DNA from: Schistocerca nitens
Taxonomy: Eukaryota > Arthropoda > Insecta > Orthoptera > Acrididae
DNA: 64,000 nucleotides
Direction of reading: 5' to 3'
Assembly (NCBI RefSeq): GCF_023898315.1
Contig: NC_064616.1
Span: 649,384,974 to 649,448,973 of the forward strand
Position numbers and translations under genes: made by a program. Positions within the stretch are counted from its first letter, which is position 1; each line of letters opens with the position of its first letter. Shown piece by piece: positions 33,857 to 44,023 of this stretch. Under the pieces are notes generated by a model. That model did no database searches, had not been told where the DNA came from, and saw nothing but the letters and a program-made list of their open reading frames with translations.

Positions 33857-35183
33857 CGAGGGCAGTTCAATAAGTAATGCAACACATTTTTTTCTGAAAC
33901 AGGGGTTGTTTTATTCAGCATTGAAATACACCAGGTTATTCCCCAATCTTTTAGCTACACAACACTGTTTTTCAACGTAATCTCCATTCAATGCTACGGC
34001 CTTACGCCACCTTGAAATGAGGGCCTGTATGCCTGCACGGTACCATTCCACTGGTCGATGTCGGAGCCAACGTCATACTGCATCAATAACTTCTTCATCA
34101 TCCGCGTAGTGCGTCCCACGGATTGAGTTCTTCATTGGGCCAAACATATGGAAATCCGACGGTGCGAGATCGGGGCTGTAGGGTGCATGAGGAAGAACAG
34201 TCCACTGAAGTTTTGTGAGCTCCTCTCGGGTGCGAAGACTTGTGTGAGGTCTTGCGTTGTCATGAAGAAGGAGAAGTTCGTTCTGATTTTTGTGCCTACG
34301 AACACGCTGAAGTCGTTTCTTCAATTTCTGAAGAGTAGCACAATACACTTCAGAGTTGATCGTTTGACCATGGGGAAGGACATCGAACAGAATAACCCCT
34401 TCAGCGTCCCAGAAGACTGTAACCATGACTTTACCGGCTGAGGGTATGGCTTTAAACTTTTTCTTGGTAGGGGAGTGGGTGTGGCGCCACTCCATTGATT
34501 GCCGTTTTGTTTCAGGTTCGAAGTGATGAACCCATGTTTCATCGCCTGTAACAATCTTTGACAAGAAATTGTCACCCTCAGCCACATGACGAACAAGCAA
34601 TTCCGCACAGATGGTTCTCCTTTGCTCTTTATGGTGTTCGGTTAGACAACGAGGGACAAACCTTTGAATATCCCAACTGGTGAACAATTGTGACAGCACT
34701 ACCAACAGAGATGTCAAGTTGAGCACTGAGTTGTTTGATGGTGATCCGTCGATCATCTCGAACGAGTGTGTTCGCATGCTCCGCCATTGCAGGAGTCACA
34801 GCTGTGCACGGCCGGCCCGCACGCGGGAGATCAGACAGTCTTGCTTGACCTTGCGGCGATGATGACACACGCTTTGCCCAACGACTCACCGTGCTTTTGT
34901 CCACTGCCAGATCACCGTAGACATTCTGCAAGCGCCTATGAATATCTGAGATGCCCTGGTTTTCCGCCAAAAGAAACTCGATCACTGCCCGTTGTTTGCA
35001 ACGCACATCCGTTACAGACGCCATTTTAACAGCTCCGTACAGGGCTGCCACCTCTCGGAAGTCAATGAAACTATACGAGACGAAGCGGGAATGTTTGAAA
35101 ATATTCCACAAGAAATTTCCGGTTTTTCAACCAAAATTGGCCGAGAAAAAAAATGTGTTGCATTACTTATTGAACTGCCCTCG
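33857..35183 (-). mobile_element. Full-length mariner element
   Basis: A 1,327-bp element between TA dinucleotides (33855-33856 and 35184-35185). The ends are near-perfect inverted repeats of about 37 bp opening CGAGGGCAGTTCAATAAGTA and running into an A/T tract. It carries a minus-strand transposase pseudogene. It separates two catalytic blocks of the Penelope-like RT, so it inserted later than that element. Confidence 0.93.
33911..35024 (-). pseudogene. mariner transposase, DD34D, disabled
   Basis: Starts MASVTDVRCKQRAVIEFLLA at 35024. The helix-turn-helix part includes SDIHRRLQNVYGDLAVDKST and ITIKQLSAQLDISVGSA. A frameshift near 34690 moves the frame to RFVPRCLTEHHKEQRR, then VTGDETWVHHFEPETKRQSM (first Asp), LLLHDNARPHTS (second Asp) and HAPYSPDLAPSDFHMFGPMK (third Asp). 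There are 34 residues between the last two Asp, the mariner signature. A TGA follows VIDAV at about 34075, and the same frame then continues as RWLRHRPVEWYRAGIQALI to the natural stop at 33911. That TGA looks like a CGA changed by CpG decay. Two lesions make it inactive, but the copy is otherwise well kept. Confidence 0.92.
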
Positions 35184-35303
35184 TATTATAAAAAGGTATG
35201 TGGATGACACAATAATGCCATTCAGTGGTCCAAAAGAAGAACTAAATAATTTAGCAGATGAAATGATTAAAATGCAACCCAATAGCACATTAACAGTGAA
35301 CAC

Positions 35304-35812
35304 TGAATTGAATTGAATTGAATTTTATTTGATCCTGTAAGATTACATTGTGTACAGTAGATGTATGTTTAATATAGGACATGTAAAAGTAGTAACATTC
35401 AGTATCATTTATTTTTCTACCCCTTTAGCTTACATTTTTACATCATTGATAATAAATAACAATATATATATATATATACAAATTTGATGGCATAAGTATT
35501 CTGCAACACTGTAAAACTCTTTTTAAATGAGATAGTCTTTAAGTTTCTTTGGAAAGTCATTGTCAAGTACACTATCTTGCAGGTTTTTAGGCAGACTTCT
35601 TAGTAGTGTGATAGCAGAGTACTGGGGTCCTTTTTCTAGCATTGCCAGTCGGTGGGGTATGCTCTGTACTTCATTCTTCCTTCTTGTATTGTGGGTGTGT
35701 GCACTAGCATTTGTAATCCAGTCCTCATTACCTTTTGTGATGTACATTATTGTTTTGTATATATACAATGATGCAAAAGTTAAGATGCATTGTTCAGACC
35801 ACAGAAGGAATT
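35304..35812 (-). mobile_element. LINE 3' fragment, minus strand
   Basis: The minus-strand ORF 35768-35523 ends a LINE reverse transcriptase: ASAHTHNTRRKNEVQSIPHR, KGPQYSAITLLRSLPKNLQD and FPKKLKDYLI. It resembles, but is clearly different from, the end of the LINE at 23878-24087 (VHSYNTRRKDDLHYAG). The 3' tail is a (CAATT)n pentamer (plus strand 35304-35325). It is 5'-truncated and lies inside the Penelope-like element. Confidence 0.75.
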
Positions 35813-36429
35813 AATTTCCTTGATACGACTCTTTCTAGTCACAATAACATAGAAATCCCACTACCATTGATGTTACCATTAATGCCATCTCATGCCACTT
35901 GAACCAACATGAAATTGCTTTCTTCAGGCCAGCTGTGAACTGTGGGAGAATGAAATAAAAAGTCTGGCATAGACAATTCTCATCCTATTGTTCTTACTTC
36001 TATGGAAGACAAACAAGGAGAAGTTATGTAAACAATTAAAGAGAACATATGGATGTCCTCAGTCTCAAAAAAAAAAAAAAAAAAAAAATCAGTTCAGCTT
36101 TGCATCACACGTTGTTCTTCATGAACACACTGTCGATGACATCAATGCAAACCTTTAAGTGCTACACATTGCTGACAGAACTACAGATGGCACTCCTTGA
36201 ACAATTAGAGATTTACGTTCAGAAGCTAAAATCACTTCAAACACTCTTGAATGGACTGACTGAATCAACACAGAACTATTTTTTCCAGAATTTCCAAGAC
36301 ATCCTTGCACCAAAACACCAAGAAAGACCTCATTATGATACATTCATCCTACTGCATATATAATATTCTATTAGTCATGCAACAACTATGGCACTCTGTC
36401 TGCTGATAAATGTTTCCTCTTTTTAATTT

Positions 36430-36805
36430 ATTTAAGAAATTATTCTCACAAAATGAGACTTTTACTACTTTTCAACATAATTCCCACCAATATTAATATA
36501 CTTGTCCGAACTATGAAATAGTCTTTTTTAATACCAGATGCAAAAAAATCGTTGTCTTGTCTGAGACACTTTTCCACAAATTCTTTGATCTCTTCATTGT
36601 TGCTGAACTTTTTTGCACTTAATGATTCCTCGAGTGGACCAAACAAACGAAAACCTGAGGGAGCCATTTCATGCCACATAACCTCACTATCATGTTCAGG
36701 TACAGTGCTATACTGTACTGCCTGGCCATTGCTCTGTACTATTCCATATGTAAGGGTGATGTTTGCAAGGGGGTGTTCTTCATTCACTTGACAGGCAGCT
36801 AGCAT
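36430..36805 (-). pseudogene. mariner transposase C-terminal relic
   Basis: A 119-codon minus-strand ORF whose second half reads MAPSGFRLFGPLEESLSAKK, FSNNEEIKEFVEKCLRQ and DFFASGIKK. This is the stretch that follows the last catalytic Asp of mariner transposases (the expected SDF is SGF here). Upstream catalytic parts are missing. It is a third, separate mariner lineage in the window. Confidence 0.75.
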
Positions 36806-37637
36806 GTTTTGTCTGTTCGTACTTTAATTTTTTGAGCAATCATATTCCATACATTTTTCTTCTCTTTTAATAACAAACTGCCAAGTCCAACAACAATAAC
36901 TGAAAAGTGCAAGTACTGCCAAGTCTCTCTGACATTGCATCAGTTAAGTTTCATCTCTCATGTAAAAATATGCCAAGTCCTCCCTTGACACAGCAGTGAG
37001 TTGGAGAGCAGAACCCAGTCCATTGTCCCTGATGGTGAGTGTTCGTCAGAGACAAGGGTGTCTCCATCCCCCCCCCACCCCACCCCCACCCCTCCCCCCA
37101 CCTTTCCTCAGGGAAGTGTAAAAGGACCACTGTCATCCTCTGTATTGACTGAGTTTAGAGCATCTTTTTCTTTTTTTTTTTGCAGGATTGAGGTCTAAAA
37201 AAATACGTAGTTTTTCAGGATTATGGTGTTCCACCTATGAGGTCCAATGAGTGTTTTGACGACCTGTTGCCAGTGCTGTGATAGCTCCTGTCCCTGCACC
37301 TATAGTTCCAAGAGTATGACAAGACTGAGAATGGTGGCACTGCAGGTGCATCCTGCTGATAGACTTGTTCCCGTACTAAAGTTTGAAGGAATGTGTCATC
37401 AGTGGTGAGTTTTGAGTAGCATCTACCTTCTCCTGTTACCATGTTGAAATTTGCATTTATTGCCCAATTTCAGCACAGTTTACATAGATTCATCTTACTA
37501 ATATGCTAATGCAGTAGTAATTGCGATGGAATCCTGAAGCAGTGTTTAATAAAAAAAAGCAACAGATGGGATGACAGGTCAGTAGCTTATGAAGCAGCTC
37601 ATTCTCAGTATTAAAATTAAAGTCTAATTTCTTCACA
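36806..37637. other. No gene recognised; C-rich tract 37069-37100
   Basis: Mostly unremarkable sequence with one C/A-rich run. Short ORFs on both strands have no motifs. Confidence 0.5.
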
Positions 37638-38880
37638 TGTTGTTTTTGTTGTTGTTGTTGTGGTCTTCAGTCCTGAGACTGGTTTGATACAGCTCTCCAT
37701 GCTACTCTATCCTGTGCTAGTTTCTTCATCTCCCAGTACCTACTGCAACCTACATCCTTCTGAATCTGCTCAGTGTATTCATCTCTTGGTCTCCCTCTAC
37801 GATTCTTACCCTCCACACTGCCCTCCAATACTAATTTGATGATCCCTTGATGCCTCAGAACATGTCCTACCAACCAATCCCTTCTTCTAGTCAAGTTGTG
37901 CCACAAACTCCTCTTCTCCCCAATTCTATTCAATACTTCCTCATTAGTTATGTGATCTACCCATCTAATCTTCAGCATTCTTCTGTAGCACCACATTTCA
38001 AAAGCTTCTATTCTCTTCTTGTCCAAACTATTTATCGTCCATGTTTCACTTCCATACATGGCTATGCTCCATACAAATACTTTCAGAAACGACTTCCTGA
38101 CACTTAAATCTATACTCGATGTTAACAAATATCTCTTCTTCAGAAATGCTTTCCTTGCCATTGCCAGTCTACATTTTATATCCTCTGTACTTCGACCATC
38201 ATCAGTTATTTTGCTCCCCAAATAGCAAAACTCCTTTACTACTTTAAGTGTCTCATTTCCTAATCTAACACCCTCAACATCACCCGACTTAATTTGACTA
38301 CATTCCATTATCCTCGTTTTGCTTTTGTTGATGTTCATCTTATATCCTCCCTTCAAGACACCGTCCATTCCGTTCAACTGCTCTTCCAAGTCCTTTGCTG
38401 TCTGTGACAGAATTAAGTCATCGGCGAACTTCACAGTTTTCATTTCTTCTCCATGGATTTTAATTCCAACTCCGAATTTTTCTTTGGTTTCTTTTACTGA
38501 TTGCTCAATATACAGATTGAATAACATTGGGGAGAAGCTACAACCCTGTCTCACTCCCTTCCCAACCACTGTTTCCCTTTCCTGCCCCTTGACTCTTACA
38601 ACTGCCATCTGGTTTCTGTACAAATTGTAAATAGCCTTTCGCTCCCTGTATTTTACCCCTGCCACCTTTAGAATTTGAAAGAGAGTATTCCAGTCAACAT
38701 TGTCAAAAGTTTTCTCTAAGTCTACAAATGGTAGAAACATAGGTTTGCCTTTCCTTAATCTTTCTTCTAAGATAAGTTGTAGGGTCAGTATTGCTTCACG
38801 TGTTCCAGTATTTCTATGGAATCCAAACTGATCTTCCCTGAGGTTATTGAAAATCCACACTGGTTTGCTTTTCATCATTG
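37638..38880 (-). mobile_element. 5'-truncated RTE-like LINE, better-kept copy
   Basis: Minus-strand LINE end. Its (CAA)n-type tail is on the plus strand at 37639-37662 as a GTT run. It carries an uninterrupted 403-codon ORF ending the reverse transcriptase. It is the same family as 13225-13932, which is shorter and more damaged. Confidence 0.85.
37667..38878 (-). pseudogene. Reverse transcriptase, RTE-like, 5'-truncated ORF
   Basis: A 403-residue open frame. It opens within the fingers (EDQFGFHRNTGTREAILTLQ), then gives FLPFVDLEKTFDNVDW (first catalytic Asp), GVRQGCSFSPMLFNLYIEQS and VKFADDLILSQTAKDLEEQL (catalytic FADD). The thumb follows with RKSFLKVFVWSIAMYGSETW, and the end has WLVGHVLRHQG and KNRRGRPRDEYTEQIQKDVG. 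The endonuclease and the first RT blocks are missing through 5' truncation, the usual result of incomplete reverse transcription, so the open frame is a remnant and not a gene. That it stayed open over 1.2 kb suggests a fairly recent insertion. Confidence 0.88.
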
Positions 38881-39500
38881 ATGGATGACCACTGGAAAAA
38901 TTTTATTCCGTTGGAAAAATGTATTTACTTGGATATTGAGGTAGATAATGAAGTATCACATACTAAAAACATACTATTTCTGATTCAGTGGCACTCATGT
39001 GCTGAAAAGGTCTCAGATCATTCATTATGGTCCATGGCTTAGGTTTCAAAAATGTAGCACTCATATCTGCAGGAGCTGAAGTGTGCTGTGATGTTGATGT
39101 GGAGGGCATACTATCTCATCCAACTATGGCTAAAGATAGAGTAATTTTGATTGCAGATGCTCTTAAAAATGTGCTGTTCCCATAAATTGCTGCTGCTATT
39201 AATGATGAAAGAGCTTCTTTTCAAACTGATTTGTTGTTGAATGATGCACTTAGTTCAGTGACTTCATCCACTAATTGTGAACATGGCACATGGAGAGTAG
39301 TTGCTGTTTACCAATCCATCTCTCAATGAGGAAAAAACAGCAGTTAACGTTGCAGTGACAATGTCTCATTACCAGTGTGAATGTTATCAGAATCTTAGAC
39401 TCCAGAGTGTCATCTTTTATATTTCTTTGTTGTGACCTTGAGTGCTTCTAACAAGTGATGATTATTCATGTAGCAAGTACGTATGCCTTAGCAACAAAGT
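38881..39500. other. No gene recognised
   Basis: About 600 bp with no ORF or repeat that I can assign. Confidence 0.5.
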
Positions 39501-40082
39501 TTTATTTAATATTACTCTCTGTGTTCTTTGTTAATATAGGGGAAGTAGTAAAAGGAGCACCATCATGGTGACATCTTGTAGTAACATTGGTAGATACATT
39601 ATGTAGGAAATCAGCATACATCACACCATTTAGATTGCCATCGATAAAATGGGGGCCAATTATCCTTCCTCCCATAATGCTGCACCATAAATTAACCCGC
39701 CAAGGTCGCTGATGTTCCACTTGTTGTAGCCATCATGGATTTTCCGTTGCACAATAGTGCAAATTATGCCAGTTTACGTTACCGCTGTTGGTGAATGACG
39801 CTTCATCGCTATATAGAACGCGTGCAAAAAATCTGTCATCGACCCGTAATTTCTCTTGTGCCCAGTGGCAGAACTATACACAACGTTCAAAGTCATCGCC
39901 ATGCAATTCGTGGTACATAGAAATATGGTATAGGTGCAATCGATGTTGATGTAGCATTCTCAACACCGACGTTTTTGAGATTCCCGATTCTCGACAATTT
40001 GTTTGCTACTGATGTGCGGATTAGCTGCGACAGCAGCTAAAACACCTACTTGGGCATCATCATCATTTGTTGCAGGTCGTAG
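39501..40082 (-). pseudogene. IS630/Tc1-type DDE transposase relic
   Basis: The minus strand, across shifting frames, reads VAANPHISSKQIVENRE (a helix-turn-helix), FFARVLYSDEASFTNSGNVN (first catalytic Asp) and WRVNLWCSIMGGRIIGPHFI with DGNLNGVMYADFL. It ends with CHHDGAP near the second Asp (about 39560). The pattern fits the Tc3/IS630-like transposases common in insects. Frameshifts and loss of the final catalytic region show it is dead. No inverted repeats were located. Confidence 0.7.
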
Positions 40083-40084
40083 TT

Positions 40085-40620
40085 GACTACTCTGTCTCAA
40101 GAAAATGTATTATATGCGAACTGAGAATATGTTCAAGTATTCTGCAGAAAATCGAAGTTAGGGATACTGATCTGTAATTTTGCAGGTCCGACTTTCACCC
40201 TCCTTATATACTGGTGTCACCTGCACCTTTTTCCAGTCGCTGGGGACTTTGTGCTGGGCAAGAGATTCACGATGAATGCAGGCTAGGTAAGGGGCCAGTG
40301 CCATAGACTACTTTTTGTAAAATCGAATTTGGATTCCATCCAGACTCGATGATTTATTTGCTTTCAAATCTTTGTTGTTTCTCTACGCCAGGGAAACTTA
40401 TTACTATGTCGTCCATATGGAATCTGTCTGATGGTCAAATGACTGTATGCTTGTACGATTCTCTTTTGTGAACAATTTCCTGAACGCGAAATTTAAAACT
40501 TCGGCTTTCCTTTTTTGATATCTTCAACTGCCACACCAGAATGGTCAACAAGGGGCTGAATGGAATTCTTAGACCCGCTTAGCGATTTTAGATAGGACCA
40601 AAATTTTCTTGCCACTGAAC
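40085..40620 (-). pseudogene. LINE reverse transcriptase fragment
   Basis: The minus strand shows FWSYLKSLSGSKNSIQPL near 40600 (the linker before RT). Further on, SLAQHKVPSDWKKVQVTPVY and a decayed YRPISL-type block (DQYPxLRFSAEYL) follow near 40150. This fits the start of an RT from a jockey- or CR1-like LINE. It is bounded by the DDE relic on the left. No catalytic box is present. Confidence 0.6.
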
Positions 40621-41523
40621 TAAAAGTTTACGTCAGTGCCACCAGGTGGTAACACACTGCGGCAGACTTTTATCCCCGTTCGCTTGGCCTGTGGGCAAAA
40701 CAAGTGACACCTGAGGTGTCCTAGCAACGAGCCAGATTCTCCACCACCACTACATCTCGAGGCAGCAGCCTGAAGGTGACTCACCGTAGCCAAATCGCAC
40801 TGAGCTGTTCGTGAACTGTGGCCAGAGCCTCCTCCACCTCCACGTGCACATGGCATGCACACGTCCTAACCATCCTAGGAAGACTAACTGAAGAAGTAAA
40901 CTATAAAAACAGACAGCAACTTGCTAACCTCCTGCTGCATCACCAATGGACACTGATGTCTTAATGAGCTATGTAGCTGACTGTTCAAAATGAGGAACTT
41001 CTCCACTACAGACTAAATGAACTTACACTTACAAAAACGTGAGATTAAACATCTTAAACAGAAAAAAGAGGCATGAAATTTAATAAATATACTACGAAGA
41101 AAACACAGAAAAAAATTAACACTTAACTTGCTGATCTGTTGTTGTACATCAGCTGAGAACTGTACCCTGGTGGTTGCAACCGATGGGAATAGCCTGAGAC
41201 AGGCAGTTGTGGGTTAATCTTACCATTACAAATCAAAAGCTCTGTTTTGCCTTGGCACTGTGGCAACAGCAGCACTCATTTCTGCTTTGTCTACAAACAT
41301 CTGTGATCCAACTGAGCTTTGATACCCACCACTGTGCTGGACAAAAATGGATAGTGGCCAGTTAGGTAGTATATGTCCGAAACCTACATGTTTGTTATGA
41401 ATTAGTTTAAGCTTATGGCAGTTACTCAGAACAATTTTCTGAACATTTTTGGATTGGATTTCTTTAACACTATCGGGTTTTCAATAGTCAGTTCAGAGAG
41501 GTGGTATTGGAGTTCATACTAAA
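40621..41523. other. No gene recognised
   Basis: The 80-codon minus-strand ORF at 40620-40862 is glycine- and cysteine-rich without a family pattern. Nothing else is seen. Confidence 0.45.
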
Positions 41524-41525
41524 TA

Positions 41526-42968
41526 CATTAAAAAAAAAAATTGCAACACTCCAGTTCCCAGAACCCCCTAAGACAGATGTTGACTGTGGATATTGTATCA
41601 CAGGCATAGTCTATTTGACTGTTTAGATATGCCACTAAACTCACCCAAAGATGTAAACAACCATGCATGAGCAGCGCCTATTAGATGGAGGTGGTCCGAC
41701 AGCTGAGCAGTTCCAGTCATTCCACCAGGAAGGAGATACACAGCTCATGTTGTCTGTACTTCAACCATGCCTAGTCGATCAATATGCAGTTCAATTGCGT
41801 CTGTGTTGTTACTTTGTGCCGGGAAGAGCTCTCAACAAGGGAAGTGTCCAGGCGTCTCGGAGTGAACCAAAGCGATGTTGTTCAGACATGAAGGAGATAC
41901 AGAGAGACAGGGACTGTCGATGACATGCCTTGCTCAGGCCGCCCAAGGGCTATTATTGCAATGGATGACCACTAGCTACGGATTATGCCATGGAGGAACC
42001 CTGACAGCAATGCCACCATGTTGAATAATGCTTTTTGTGCAGCCACAGGACGTCATGTTATGACTCAAGCTGTGTGCAATAGGCTGCATGATGGGTAACT
42101 TCACTCCCGACGTCCATGGCGAGGTCCATCTTTGCAACCACGACACCATGCAGCGCGGTACAGATGGGCCCAACAAGATGTCGAATGGACTGCTCAGGAT
42201 TAGCATTATGTTCTCTTCACCGATGAGTGTTGTATATGCCTTCAACCAGACAATCGTTGGAGACATGTTTGGAGGCAACCTGGTCAGGCTGAACAGATTA
42301 GACACACTGTCCAGTATCTGCAGCAATGTGGAGGTTCCCTGATGTTTTGGGGTGGCATTATGTGGGGCCGACGTACGCTGCTGGTGGTCATGGAAAGGGC
42401 AGTAGTGGCTGTACAATACGTGAATGCCATCCTCCGACCGATAGTGCAACCATATCGGCAGCATATTGGCGAGGCATTCATCTTCCTGGATGACAATCCA
42501 CGCCCCCATCATGCACATCTTGTGAACGACATTGCTCGACTAGAATGCCCAGCATGTTGTCCAGACATGAACCCTATTGAACATGTATGGGATAGATTGA
42601 AAAGGGTTGTTTATGGATGGCATGACCCACCAACCGCTCTGAGGGATCTATGCCGAATCGCCACTGAGGAGTGGGACAATCTGGACCAACAGTGCCTTGA
42701 TGAACTTGTGGATAGTATGTCATGACAAATACAGGCATGCATCAATCCAAGAGGACGTGCTTCTGGGAATTACAGGTACCAGTGTGTTCAGCAATCTGGA
42801 GCACCAACTCTGAAGGTCTTGCTGTATGGTGGTACAACGTGCAATGTGTGGTTTTCATGAGCAATAAGAAGAGTGGAAATGATGTTTAAGTTGATCTCTA
42901 TTCCAATTCTCTGTACAGGTTCCAGAACTCTCGGAACTGAGGTGATGCAAAACATTTTTTGATGTGTG
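41526..42968 (+). mobile_element. Tc1-like element, decayed, copy 1
   Basis: Flanked by TA (41524-41525, 42969-42970). The right end reads GGTGATGCAAAACATTTTTT then GATGTGTG. The left end (CATTAAAAAAAAAAATTGC) is a worn version of the same inverted repeat. The same family, on the other strand, is at 49225-50681, where both ends are clear. The transposase remains on the plus strand are in several frames. Confidence 0.8.
41920..42725 (+). pseudogene. Tc1-like transposase relic, copy 1
   Basis: Frames in order: FTDECCICLQPDNRWRHVWR near 42215 (first Asp), then MFWGGIMWGRRTLLVVMERA, GEAFIFLDDNPRPHHAHLVN (second Asp), and PACCPDMNPIEHVWDRLKRV (Glu) in the 42342-42725 frame. Next to the other copy, about eight residues are missing between HLVND and IARLE, which would ruin the active-site spacing. 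The N-terminal DNA-binding part is out of frame. Non-functional. Confidence 0.85.
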
Positions 42969-42970
42969 TA

Positions 42971-43831
42971 TTTTGTAAAATGGGCAATCAATATGCAATT
43001 TAATTATATCAGAACTATGAATAGGTGGGGTGGGGAGAGGCTGAGGTTTGATAGGGGAGGAACAAAAAATAAAGGGGGGGGGGGGGGGCACGCATCATCT
43101 TTTATTTGAAAGTTGGCCTACCTTCTTCCGTGTTTTTTTGCATACACAGATCCCTTTCACTATTCATGTAATTGTTTATGAGTAGCTCGAACATATGGTC
43201 AAAGTTGAAATTCTGGGATACATTCCATGTTTTATATGGGCGACTCTTCAAGTTGATTATATATCCCATGGGTTCCTGTTAATTTGCTGCCATTTCAAGA
43301 TGACTTTCAGTGAAAATCCATCACAGGTGTAGCAATAGTCACATATGGAACAGCTGTTTCATTGGCTGACATTTGGTCACTGGTTCTCAAAAGTCAGTTG
43401 ACTCCAAAATATTTTTAGTTGCCCCTTCATGAATCACTAAAGTTAATTGTTATCAACTAACATCCCAGTCCACTTTTTGTCAGTACACTTACTGTGGACA
43501 TATTTCACCAGCTGCTAGAACAAGAAAACACTGTGTTATGTACCACATTACACAAGCTACTTCAACATTAACATAATTACCAGGACCTTTAACAGGTTCC
43601 CTCATTATTACAGCAGTCAGGTCTGTATTCCAACTACCAACAGCTAAGAGTTGAATACTGGGAAGTGATGGAGAATAACCTATGAATTCTCATCTAACAG
43701 CTATTCAACAACTCCAGACATCTCATAACACATTTATATTGCAGTCATACCTTAGGAAAATCTGATATCATGTGTGATTCACCTTAGAGGCTACCACAAT
43801 TACAGCAGTGCTGAACAAACACCCTAAAGTG
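42971..43831. other. No gene recognised; G15 tract 43074-43088
   Basis: Unassigned sequence with one G run. There is no ORF with a motif. Confidence 0.5.
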
Positions 43832-44012
43832 CGCCGGCCGGTGTGGCTGAGCGGTTCTAGGTACTTCAGTCTGGAACCGCGCGACCGCTGCGGTCGCAGG
43901 TTCAAATCCTGCCTCCGGCATAGATGTGTGTGATGTCCTTAGGATAGTTAGGTTTAAGTAGTTCTAAGTTCTAGGGGACTGATGACCTCCCATAGTGCTC
44001 AGAGCCATTTGA
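43832..44012 (+). mobile_element. tRNA-derived SINE, copy 2
   Basis: The same SINE family as 14864-15058, with A box TGGCTGAGCGG, B box GTTCAAATCC and the body GATGTCCTTAGG to GAGCCATTTGAA. It lacks about 14 bases present in copy 1 just before CCCATAGTGC. Flanked by ACCCTAAAGTG on both sides (43821-43831 and 44013-44023), an 11-bp target duplication. Confidence 0.92.
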
Positions 44013-44023
44013 ACCCTAAAGTG

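Larger units (their letters stand above)
33556..36370 (+). mobile_element. Penelope-like element with two nested insertions
   Basis: Plus-strand pieces in the correct order for one element: a decayed LYKNTPRRTH near 33610; LAMYSSLVSLLADIFMQNL (33755-33815); [mariner 33857-35183]; KRYVDDTIMPFSGPKEELNN (from 35191); [LINE tail 35304-35812]; then NFLDTTLSSHNN with DVTINAISCHLNQHEIAFFR in shifting frames (35815-35935); and finally LLEQLEIYVQKLKSLQTLLN (36190-36260). The YVDD box and the motifs around it fit the telomerase-like RT of Penelope-like elements, and the last block fits the segment behind the GIY-YIG nuclease. A one-base shift remains at the mariner junction even after removing it, and other frames are broken too. 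Confidence 0.68.

Noticed and set aside
37667-38878. The 403-codon RT ORF as a domesticated host gene
   Set aside because: It ends next to the LINE's own 3' tail and begins at a truncation point, with a second copy at 13225. This is an ordinary 5'-truncated insertion.
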